This document shows positions 55,641 to 64,000 of a stretch of 64,000 nucleotides of DNA, one piece after another. Both the position numbers and the translations under genes were made by a program. Below the pieces are notes generated by a model, which saw nothing but the letters and a program-made list of their open reading frames with translations, searched no databases and had not been told where the DNA came from. This DNA is from Gnetum montanum (lineage: Eukaryota > Streptophyta > Gnetopsida > Gnetales > Gnetaceae). Position 1 is the stretch's first letter. Each line of letters begins with the position of its first letter. The DNA lies in the NCBI GenBank assembly GCA_015680685.1, contig MNCI01034690.1:124777-188776 (forward strand), in the 5' to 3' direction.

Positions 55641-56560
55641 TGAGAATTTAGGGTTCAAGGTCTAGGATTTAAGGTTTGAGGTTTAGGGTTTAGGCTTTAG
55701 GGTTTTAGGATTTTACGATATGAAGGGTCATTGTTCAAGGTTTAGAGTTTAGGATTTGGGGTTGAGGGGTTAGGTTTCTGGGTTTATGATTTAGGGTTTA
55801 TGGTTTTAGGGTTTAGGGATTATGGTTTTGGGTTTTTGATTTATGGTTTAGGGTTCTAGGGTTTAGGATTGAAAGACGCATGGTTTAAGGTTTATAATTT
55901 AGGGCTTACAATTTTAGGATTGAGGGTTTGTGTTTTAGGGTTCAAGGTTAATGGCTTAAGTGTACTAGGTTTTGGGTTTAGCATTCACATTTTAGGGTTT
56001 TATGATTTAGGGTTTAGAGTTTTTGGAATTAAGATCTATGTTTTTATGATATAGGGTTTAGTATTTTAGGATATAGGGTTTTGGGTTTTAGGTTTTGAGT
56101 TTATAGTTTAGGGTTTAGGGTTCTAAAGTTTGGGGTTTATGGTTTAGGTTTTAAGTTTCTAGCATTTAAGGTTTAGGATTCTAGTGTTCTAGAATTATAG
56201 ACCTAGGATTCATGGTTTAGGATCTTAGTGTTTAGTTTTTAAGGTTTAGAGTTTAAGGGCTTAGGGTTGATGGTTCAAGATTGAGGGTTGCCACTTGAAG
56301 GTTTAGGATTTAGGATTCAAGGTTCAGAGTTCAGGATTCAGGGTTCGAGGTTCTAGCTTTCAAGTTCATAGTTCTAGGTTCAAAGTTTAAGGATTGGGGT
56401 TCAGGGTTCGAGGATTGGGGTTTGGGGTTCAAGATGCAAGGTTTGGGATTTGGGATTAAGAGTTTAGGGTTCAAGTTTCAAGGTTCAATGTTGAGGATTT
56501 AGGGTTCAGTGTTCCAGGTTTAGAGTTTAGGATACAAGATTCAAGGTTTAAGGATAGAAT
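55641..56560. repeat. Degenerate telomere-like array, G-rich strand (second part)
   Basis: TTTAGGG and GGTTCAAGG units again, with some of the cleaner runs in the window (GGGTTTAGG and TTTAGGGTTT near 55790 and 55815). An open frame at 55869-56054 is due to the repeat. Confidence 0.9.
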
Positions 56561-57005
56561 TTAAAGTGGTAAATGCTTGTCAAAGGGCATTATGTTTGTA
56601 AAATAAATTCAAAATAGGAAATTTTCTTTTTAATACATGAGTAAATAGAGTAAAAAAATTAAGAATTCTTAAAAATTATTACTTATGTTAAAAATATTTT
56701 GTTTCTATATAGTTGAATGAAATATGCATGTGATTTGCTATAATAAATTATGTTAACTATATAATTCCAAAGGGATTGCATGCCTATCAATCTTTGCAAT
56801 AGTTTTTATACATTTTTTGTTCAAGTTTTTGGTGAATTGCCAAAAGCCCTTGCTACTCAATATCATAGAGGTAAATCAATTAGGATTCATCCTTGGGAGG
56901 AACATTATTAATAGTTACATTTTTGAAAATGAGGCTTTGGATTGGGAATACATTTACAAATAGGAGATTTGCTTTCTTAAACTTGATTTATCAAAGGATG
57001 ATAAG
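56561..57005. other. AT-rich spacer
   Basis: No recognisable content. Confidence 0.4.
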
Positions 57006-57870
57006 TGATGAGTGGCACGTACCTGTACACTCAACTATATAAATTACTAAGCATTCACACATGTTCTAGTCGAATTTTCTAGATCCTTTATTTTTTGGTA
57101 GACTAGCCTCTAGGAAGTGAACTTTCCCTAACAATCATTCATTGTCTTCCCAATTACACTTGTGATATGCAAAGGTATGGTTAAGTGTAATTGAGGCATA
57201 TGATTTTTTATTATTTTTATGTTTTCTATTTTTTGTGCTTAAAATAAAGGATGAAAAGAATGAAGTAATTTAATCATTAATTTAAACTAACTAACTAACC
57301 AATGTCTAGCTAATCCTAACATAAGCATCCAATCCACTTTCCATACACATCTTGAACATGTATAACATTGTTGGATGACCAAATGCTAAGCATTACTAGG
57401 ATTACCAAGCGTCATGCGCATGCTTGAAGTGTTTGTACTTATGTGTCTAATTAATTTCTATTTAATCTAGCTTAATTTAGTTGAATTACTTAAAGCATTA
57501 AAGAAAATTTCATAAAACATTAAATGCATGAAGAAAATATTTAATCTAGCCAAAGTGTTGCAAGGTTTATTAGAAAGCTCATCCTGCACACACTATCATG
57601 CTTAGGTATAACAATGCTTGAATAAAGATCCATACACTCAATGACTTTTGCTGTCGGCACTTGAGAAAATATTCTAACTCTGGGGAAGAAAAACTATAAG
57701 AGCTTTGCTACACTATAACCAAGACTTCCAAACCATGCATCCAAGTGTTAGGTTTATAGGCTTGCACACATCCCATGATATCAGTTATCCAACATTGCTT
57801 CTTGGTCCCTGATATTATGTATCCAATATTATGGCTCTGATATTAAAGCTAGACAAAATACACTTCATCA
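57006..57870 (-). mobile_element. LTR of the gag-protease family, minus strand (LTR D)
   Basis: On the plus strand it begins TGATGAGTGGCACGTACCTG and runs TACACTCAACTATATAAA, the reverse complement of the LTR end in copy A (GGTTGAGTGTAGGGGTACC...CTCATCA). It also shares CATTCATTGTCTTCCCA. It ends CTTCATCA followed by TACCTCCATGA (polypurine tract), so it is a 3' LTR of a minus-strand element. Of the minus-strand LTRs this is the closest to copy A. Confidence 0.75.
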
Positions 57871-58598
57871 TACCTCCATGACTAAATGAAAACTCATTCT
57901 TGAGTAAACAAAAGAAAGAACAAGTTCCTTACAAAATATTGAAAAGGTATAGGATTATTGACTAACATGCAAACTAACTCAAATGAAACAGATAGATTCT
58001 AATTTCCCAAGTATATGAATTTATAATCTTTTACAAAATTGGATGTTCATTACAATAGAATTGAACATCCTAGCCAAAACTAACATCTAACTCCTTTGGT
58101 AGTTGAAGAACGAGGAAGAAGATTGTATATCTATGAGTTGATGAGGTCTTATCATGTGTTTGGTCACATGGTATTCTTTTTGTGCATGACTCTGATTTCA
58201 TCATTCTTAAAATTGTTTGAGGCATGGTGGGTGTTGAACACTCTAAAGGCAAAACAATGTTGTCCTATAAGTCTCTCCACCTCAACTACCCATCTTGGTG
58301 AAAGATGAATGTAAAATTAAAATAATAAGGATCATTGTGAGCATATGAGATTCTTGTTTGCATAGGCATACTCTAGTCTTCATCATCCTTTTTAATATCA
58401 TTGCCCCTTTGTAAGTCTTTCATAGGTGATAGTTTTTCCTTAGTTGAAGCCATGTTATATGTGTGATGCTTGGTTAAGTTTATTTGTTATTAGGATTACT
58501 TAAGAATTATGGAGGTTGACTTTATGATTCTTGATACAACAAAATTTGTAAGATTAATTACTTAGCACACATTGATACACCCTTAGGAATGACACCAA
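57871..58598 (-). mobile_element. Short internal region between LTR D and LTR E
   Basis: 727 bases bounded by a polypurine tract next to LTR D and a leader next to LTR E. The leader, read on the minus strand, contains TGTGTGCTAAGTA, also present 40 bases after the 5' LTR in copy A (9154-9166). If D and E are partners, nearly all internal sequence is missing. No gene is visible. Confidence 0.5.
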
Positions 58599-59451
58599 TG
58601 ATGAGCAGTGGAGCATCCAACACTCTACCATACAAGTTACAAGTGCTCACACATGACTAGATCGTAATCTATGGATCGACAATATAATTATGCTAGTAAT
58701 TGATGTTAAGTTTGAGATCATTGTCTTCCCACTTTGAGTTAGTGAAGTTCAAGTGTATGGTTTAACTCTTAGTAAAGCATATGGTTTGTTGATGTTGTAG
58801 GTCCTTAGTACCCCTAAAGGTAAACATGATTAAAGGTAAAGTTCTAAACATAAATCTAACTTAGCCTAGTATGATGGATATTCGATCCTAGTCCCTTGGA
58901 TTCATGTAGTCATCACTAGGATTATCAAGTTGAATTACTACTAAGCGAATAAAGTGACACCACTCCTAGGTTACCAAATAACTACACTTAGGACTCAAAA
59001 CCAGTCGTATCCATACCACTTACTAATAACATGAAAAATAAAGTGCTTGGAATGTAAATGATTAACTAAGAAAACAAGAAAATTATTCTAAATAAACATA
59101 GAAAACTAAGTGGATGCTACAATGATGAAAAGCAATCTCAATCTTTATTGTCATTCATGAACTATGTCCAAGTAAAATTCACTCAAATAAAGATTTTGAA
59201 CAATTGCTCAACACCACACTGTGGGCATTCACTCTATCACTAACTACAAAATAAAATTGTGAGAGTTTTGCTAATGCTAGAATGAAAAAGTTGTTGATTG
59301 TGCATCCAACTTTTGGTATTTATAGAGTTGCACATATCCCAAGACATTGCATCAATGATGATGTAACATGGATCACAATATCATATTTATGACATCATTG
59401 CTACAATATCATAGCTACGATATTGCATTCTCCAAAAATTTGACTTTATCA
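58599..59451 (-). mobile_element. LTR of a minus-strand relative (LTR E, 5' type)
   Basis: Starts TGATGAGCAGTGGAGCATCC on plus and ends ACTTTATCA. Near the right end, in minus-strand sense near the LTR start, lie decayed palindromes (GCAATATCG, ATGATATTG) corresponding to the GATATC cluster of copy A, and a TATA box TATAAATA (minus, 59317-59324). It is most similar to LTR C. Flanks 57001-57005 (ATAAG) and 59452-59456 (TCTAC) do not form a target duplication. Confidence 0.7.
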
Positions 59452-59519
59452 TCTACATGTTTGGAAAAATGTTATAGGTGAGTACAAGCATTAGTCCACC
59501 AATCAATCAAACCATCATC

Positions 59520-60400
59520 ACTACTAGATTTAGGATGCAAATTTGGAATTTGCATTAATAAAGAGCACATAGAGCTACTATGAAGAAAGGTAGTGTTGAA
59601 AATATAGAGATTGTTGGAAGAGCAAGAGTAGCCAAAAAGGGAAGAAGACCAATGAATAGAATAATGATATAACAGAACATGGGTATAATCTACCTAAATA
59701 GAAGAACCATTAGTGGTAGTAAATCAGACAAAAGCATTTACAGACATGTAGACCCAATCCAATGTAGAAGAAATGTAGGAATCTCCTTGTCTAGCATTGT
59801 TCCAAGTAAATCAATTAGTAGTTCTAGAAAAGACATAATTTTGATTAGCTTCCTACAAATTCAATTTTCTCTTCAACTAAAGCCAAAAAGAAAGTTCACT
59901 ATTGTCAAAACCACCTTCTTATCGTCCAAATTTATCCTCTAGATTCTCAATCATATTAAGGTATCATGTAATGATCAAATTGGTTGTAGACAAGTTATGA
60001 CCAAGCCAATTCTAAAAAATATTTTGGTCATTTAGGCTACAAGAAGCGTAAATGGAAACAAAACCTAGAATTTTATTAGCATACTATAACCAAACCCAAC
60101 AACAATGCCTTAAATTCTCACAACCATGATCAATAATAAACTCTTACCACTTACTATGAAAAAGAATCATAGCTCCACCTTTACCATGCTCATGATTAAA
60201 CTCACTTAATAACTATTGGGAAAAATACATTACAACAAGTTTGAAGATGGAAACCTTGAATTTTAACTTCTTGAATAAAGGAAACCTCTAGGTAATGCCT
60301 ACAAATATAATCTTGGACTATATATCTTTTATAGGGATATGAAAGTCCCTTAACATTTCATGAGAAATAATGTATTGTGATTATGAAGATGAAGAAGGAT
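59520..60400 (-). pseudogene. LINE (L1-type) endonuclease domain remnant
   Basis: On the minus strand, near 60380-60260, the reading is NVKGLSYPYKRYIVQDYICR then LEVSFIQEVKI, matching the start of plant L1 apurinic-like endonucleases (W-N-x-R-G-L...L-Q-E-T-K). About 60190-60060 gives HGKGGAMILFHSKW and ILGFVSIYASC (family G-G-x-A-x-L-W and Y-A-P). About 59835-59750 gives FTWNNARQGDSYISSTLDW, the F-T-W-x-N...S-R-L-D-R motif. Several stops and shifts. RT should follow at lower coordinates but LTR E lies there, so the LINE is truncated. Confidence 0.75.
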
Positions 60401-60419
60401 CTCTCTCAACTACTAAAGC

Positions 60420-61460
60420 CTTAAAAAAATTTCTTGAACTCAAAGCTATTTACTAAGGGATGATGAGCACCTAATCTTGTGCTAGCAGAATGATTATCAT
60501 TAGCAACAACTGAGGATTAGTATCGTTTAGAGAAATTGCTAAAAATACGATTATCATGTGTGACTGAGGCATAAAATTTTCGAGTAACTCCCAACCACTA
60601 CTAGCTTTTCTTGAAATCCCTTTTTGGTTTTGAGGATTCTTAGTAGCATCAATAGCCTTAATATTCATGTCTTTAGCATCTATCATCTTGAGGTTTGGAG
60701 AAGAGGGATTATCCGGGGGATGCATCTTAGCAATATCATTACCTGGATCTAAAGATATATTTTTATCTTTTAATTCTTTACTAACATATTTAGCTTAAAT
60801 TCTGTTAGCTTCAATCTTCACTAGTAACTTTGGACATTAAGCTTTCCTATGATTAGTAGGAGTGTAAGATATGAGATTGTTTGCATGAAAGTCTTTTTTC
60901 TAACATTAAACTCCAGTAAGTTTGGTCATTGCTTTTGTATATCAAGTTTGACACAAACTCGTCAAGTTTATCTCGAACAAAAGCTCGAAAAGGACTCCAT
61001 ACCAATAACCTCCTCAATTTGCACACCAAGAATGTCAACATGTGGATCAATGTGATGAAAGTCCTAAAAATTGAATCCAAACTCGTAAAATACTTTTGCT
61101 TTCTTTCTTTGGGTTAAAATCTTCCTTCAAGGGTTGAAATCTCAAATAGATTATTGTTTCACAAAGTTTTCCATAGCCTTGGTTTTAAAAGAAAAATTAA
61201 AAAATCCTTCATAAGACTAGAAGCTAGGGTTAATTAAATATTTCATCGTTCCCAAAACTTTTTAACCTAATCTTAGAAAATTAATGTAGGAGGAATCTTG
61301 CAAGTAAAAAACAACATAAAGTTGAGTAAAGGTTTGCACTGTTTGATCAAAGATGTTTTTAGAAAATTCGAAATAGAAGACATTATCATTATCATCCATA
61401 TTAGTAGTATTCTCATTGTGTTTTGGAATGTTGTTGGAGGAATCCATTATCTTCTATTTT
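60420..61460 (-). pseudogene. Probable LINE ORF1 remnant (DUF4283-like)
   Basis: Lies upstream, in minus-strand sense, of the endonuclease remnant, the normal place of ORF1 in plant L1 elements. It begins around MDSSNNIPKHNENT (61447). The middle gives FFNFSFKTKAMENFVK and DFHHIDPHVDILGVQIEEV followed by RVCVKLDIQKQ, fitting the pattern of plant L1 ORF1 (a DUF4283 segment, then V-x-V-E-L-D). The C-terminal part (60725-60471) is Lys/Asn/Ser-rich. The zinc-knuckle that often ends ORF1 is not recognised. Function in the family: RNA-binding chaperone for retrotransposition. Confidence 0.5.
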
Positions 61461-62507
61461 TTTTCCTCCAACATTAGAGAGCGAAGAAATGGTTTAGGTC
61501 ATGCAGACCCAAAGGGTGTCAACCCAAACACTCCAAGGAATCAAGAATAGAGCAATGAAAAAGAAAAACCAAGAATGGACTCATTGGGAGAATTATTTGC
61601 AGAAGTGCAAGAGGTAGGCTTAGGCAAAGAAGCTAGAAATTACACTACTCAACCAAAAACACCTTGCCAAGCTTAGCCACCAATAGATACTTTTCCATGA
61701 AAAGACCCATGTCTAAGAGAAAGCTTTTTCTAAGCAACCTACATAGTGCCAAGAAAAAGCTACCTCCAAAACATAGAATCCTTAAGTAGCGACCTTAGTA
61801 ATCACAATTAGCAAACCATTGTCCACCACAAAATCCCAAACCAAAAATGGTCATGCACTTCGAGCCTTAGCAAACCACCATACTACACAAAGTCCCAAAT
61901 CAACAATGGTCATGTACTCTAAGCCTTAGCCTTGACCACATAAAATAGTAGAGGTTCAGGAACAGCACCAAACAGAAAAGGATCAGGATGTCCCACAACC
62001 AACTCGTACAATGCTACTCATTTAGTAGATGTTCTCATGTCTTGAATTTGTATAGGCATAAGATACACACATTAAGTATATATAGACATATTTTAAGAAC
62101 CACCTAGAAACTTAAATATTATCATGATGCCAGCTAAGACTTTGAACTTCCAACCGGATGACATGCACATGCATACCTAGATAAATAAGTATTTCACACT
62201 TCAAATGCAAAAGCATCAGTAGTGCTCCCTTGGAATTTTGAAATCAGAATAGGAATAGCATCCCCTAGTCCCAAACACACTAGTCATCTCTTCTTTAGTG
62301 TAACCTTGAAAATTGCACACAAAAACAGCCTCCCTAACTTCCAAACCCATTACTAGCAATCTCTTTTCTCCTGTAACCTTGCACTTGCACATTCTTCTTG
62401 CTATTTCTCTCATACAATCCATTTATTCCCACATTCAATCTCGAATCTAAATTCAGATGCATTCATTGTTCTTGTTTCGATCTGTCTAGATTAGAAGGAA
62501 AAATAAA
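61461..62507. other. Spacer upstream of the lyase gene
   Basis: Contains a near repeat of CAAACCATTGTCCACCACAAA (about 61815) and CAAACCACCATACTACACAAA (about 61870), each followed by GGTCATG...CT...AGCCTTAGC. No coding region is supported; the minus-strand frame at 62422-62216 has no family. Some of this must be the gene's promoter and 5' leader, but I see no convincing TATA box. Confidence 0.4.
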
Positions 62508-63307
62508 ATGAGTAAAATCATGTCAGGATTTCATTACTTATTATTCATATTACTGTTAATTGGGCCTTTTGGTATTAGAAATGGCAAAAATAATTCAATC
62601 TGCATTGTGGGCGGTGGACTTGGAGGCTTCTTAGCTGTCCATTTTATTAGAAAGTGCTCTTGTGCCAGCAACACAAATTGTGAAATTGAAATCATCATGT
62701 TTGATGAACATCTAGTTGTGGGAGGAAGAATGGCCATGGTGAATTTATCAAGGAACTTCTTTTAAGCAGCTGCATCCATTATTCATCCCAAAAATCTTCA
62801 CGCCATTTCCTAAACACACATTCTTGGTCTTAGGCAAAAAAAAAAGTAATGACAATGACAACAATGACTTTGGTATTTGGGATGGGAAAAAATTTGTATT
62901 CAAAACATTGAATTTACCTCTTCTAGACCTCATAGAGTCTTATTTGAATACACTTCTCATCTTCTTGTGCTATGGGACTAACCTATTCAAGATGCAGTGA
63001 GTTATTGATGTGAGTTTGATATCTAGTTTTTTTTCTTTTCCACCTTGAATTTGCTACATCTATTTAGTGGCTCAACAATTTTGGTGTTAATTTTCCTGTG
63101 CAGAAATTGTTAAATAAGTTTTTGCATTACTATGACAATCTAAAGATAAGGCCTGTGTTTCAAAGTATAGATAAGATGTTAAAATGGGCAGGATTATATG
63201 ACTATATGCAACAAGCACTTGAGAAGCAATTAGTTGCTGAAGGGATTTCTTCTCGCCTAATCACAGAACTTATCATAGTGGGATGGTTTATTTTCCTATT
63301 TTCTTAA
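62508..63307 (+). pseudogene. FCLY: Farnesylcysteine lyase / prenylcysteine oxidase, 5' exons, disabled
   Basis: Start chosen at the Met at 62508 (or 62520) because a hydrophobic signal peptide follows (HYLLFILLLIGPFGI), as expected for this lysosomal/vacuolar-type flavoenzyme, which oxidatively splits farnesylcysteine left from prenylated proteins. SICIVGGGLGGFLAVHFIR is the FAD-binding G-x-G-x-x-G fold, and EIIMFDEHLVVGGRMA its second strand and the GGRM motif. The family sequence FEAG is here F-stop-AA (TAA at 62763), followed by SIIHPKNLHA, a second stop, and after a frameshift in a run of ten A, DFGIWDGKKFVFKTLNLP and LLIFLCYGTNLFKM. Then GTGAGT (62997) to TGTGCAG (63103) makes an intron. 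Exon 2 reads KLLNKFLHYYDNL, RPVFQSIDKMLKWAGLYDY and LITELII, ending near 63277 at a weak GT donor. The remaining two-thirds of the protein (next expected I-T-R-x-N-Y-G-Q) is not in the window. Confidence 0.75.
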
Positions 63308-64000
63308 AATATTTCATTCTATTTTTATTGTAATGGTAGGAATAATTACAGAAATTGAAACTACTTTAATTACACTATAAATATTATGGATTTATTGTAC
63401 CAGTCCAGTTTCAAAACACTTTTTTCTATAATTACTATGTTGAGGGAAAAAATTAGTGTTAAACATTCTACACAAAATCGAGGTTTAGTACAATATACTT
63501 CATTTGCTAGTATGCAATTTATTTCTTCTTAGTGTTGGTAGGAAAGTCTTATGGTAACAATTTGCCTCAATGGACCCACATGTACACTTTTCTAAGCCAA
63601 TTTAGCTTAGAAATAAAAACATAGCTCTTTACTGATCAAATTTCAAATAGAGAAATACATTAACAAAGAGGAGCTCAACTTAACTCTCCCAAGGATCTTA
63701 GAGGTCACACATGTCCCCTCTCAATCCCTCTAATTTACTCACACTTGGAGCATGCAAGCTCAAGCCAAGACAACACTCATAAGAAAGCTTTCACCTTTCC
63801 TTTAGGTACTCTCTCTCTCTCCCTATATTACTAGTACTATTGCCTTTACTTCAGGCCTTTGATAGCCTTTTCTAGCTAATAGGCGGGCCTTAGCTTTCTC
63901 TAATTGTTGGTTTTCAATTTAAAAGTCATGACATTTTCAATAAATCATTTTTGAGCAGAATGCAAGTACTTACTGCTCATAACTACTTCACAACAGCCAT
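63308..64000 (+). other. Presumed intron or downstream sequence of the lyase locus
   Basis: AT-rich with a short CT microsatellite near 63808-63822. No further lyase exon is readable up to the window end. Long introns are common in gymnosperms, so later exons may lie beyond. Confidence 0.4.

Noticed and set aside
62216-62422. 68-codon minus-strand frame upstream of the lyase gene
   Set aside because: No recognised domain; probably within the lyase promoter or leader on the other strand.

Overview
This window is nuclear DNA of a seed plant with a large, repeat-choked genome. It contains one recognisable host gene. Everything else is decayed retroelements, dispersed repeats and long degenerate arrays of the plant telomere heptamer (CCCTAAA/TTTAGGG). 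A gymnosperm fits best: the content is very old and mutated, telomere-like interstitial DNA is abundant, and there is a Penelope-like reverse transcriptase, a class known among seed plants mainly from conifers. That lineage guess is inference; the sequence does not name the species. Two assembly defects are visible: a single N at 9328 inside a 41-bp duplication, and a 10-N gap at 26146-26155 inside a GA microsatellite.

Layout. 1-6.0 kb: minus-strand Ty3/gypsy-type element (protease, gag, leader minisatellite, PBS, candidate 5' LTR), pol not in window. 6.0-7.8 kb: a tandem repeat of about 186 bp and a C-strand telomere-like array. 8358-15173: a complete plus-strand LTR retrotransposon (LTRs 766 and 821 bp, 5-bp target duplication AAACC) that encodes gag and protease but no reverse transcriptase or integrase. 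15.2-19.4 kb: two copies of a roughly 2-kb dispersed repeat that itself carries telomere-like stretches. 21.6-24.3 kb: a possible tRNA-related SINE, a Ty1/copia RT remnant and a Penelope-like RT remnant. 24.3-27.4 kb: dispersed repeats. 27.4-31.5 kb: four near-identical 186-bp units running into 3.4 kb of CCCTAAA-like DNA. 32.5-38.6 kb: a third copy of the 2-kb repeat, then a second, truncated copy of the gag-protease element. 38.6-47.6 kb: Ty1/copia integrase remnant, repeats, Ty3/gypsy RT and integrase pieces in opposite orientations, and another telomere-like block. 47.9-49.8 kb: a gypsy gag remnant. 50.8-52.6 and 54.4-56.6 kb: G-strand telomere-like arrays, the second interrupted by about 700 bp of a TTAAAAG-type repeat. 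52.6-59.5 kb: three minus-strand LTRs related to the gag-protease family. 59.5-61.5 kb: an L1-type LINE remnant on the minus strand. 62.5-63.3 kb: the first two exons of a farnesylcysteine lyase (prenylcysteine oxidase) gene on the plus strand, interrupted by in-frame stops and probably a pseudogene.

No part of the window reads as a set of co-operating genes. The main interest is in the repeats: a pol-less gag-protease retrotransposon family present in at least two internal-region copies plus several related LTRs, palindromic GCGATATCGC clusters at the start of its LTRs, a Penelope-like element, and about 9.5 kb (about 15 percent of the window) of telomere-like DNA, some of it apparently carried within dispersed repeats.
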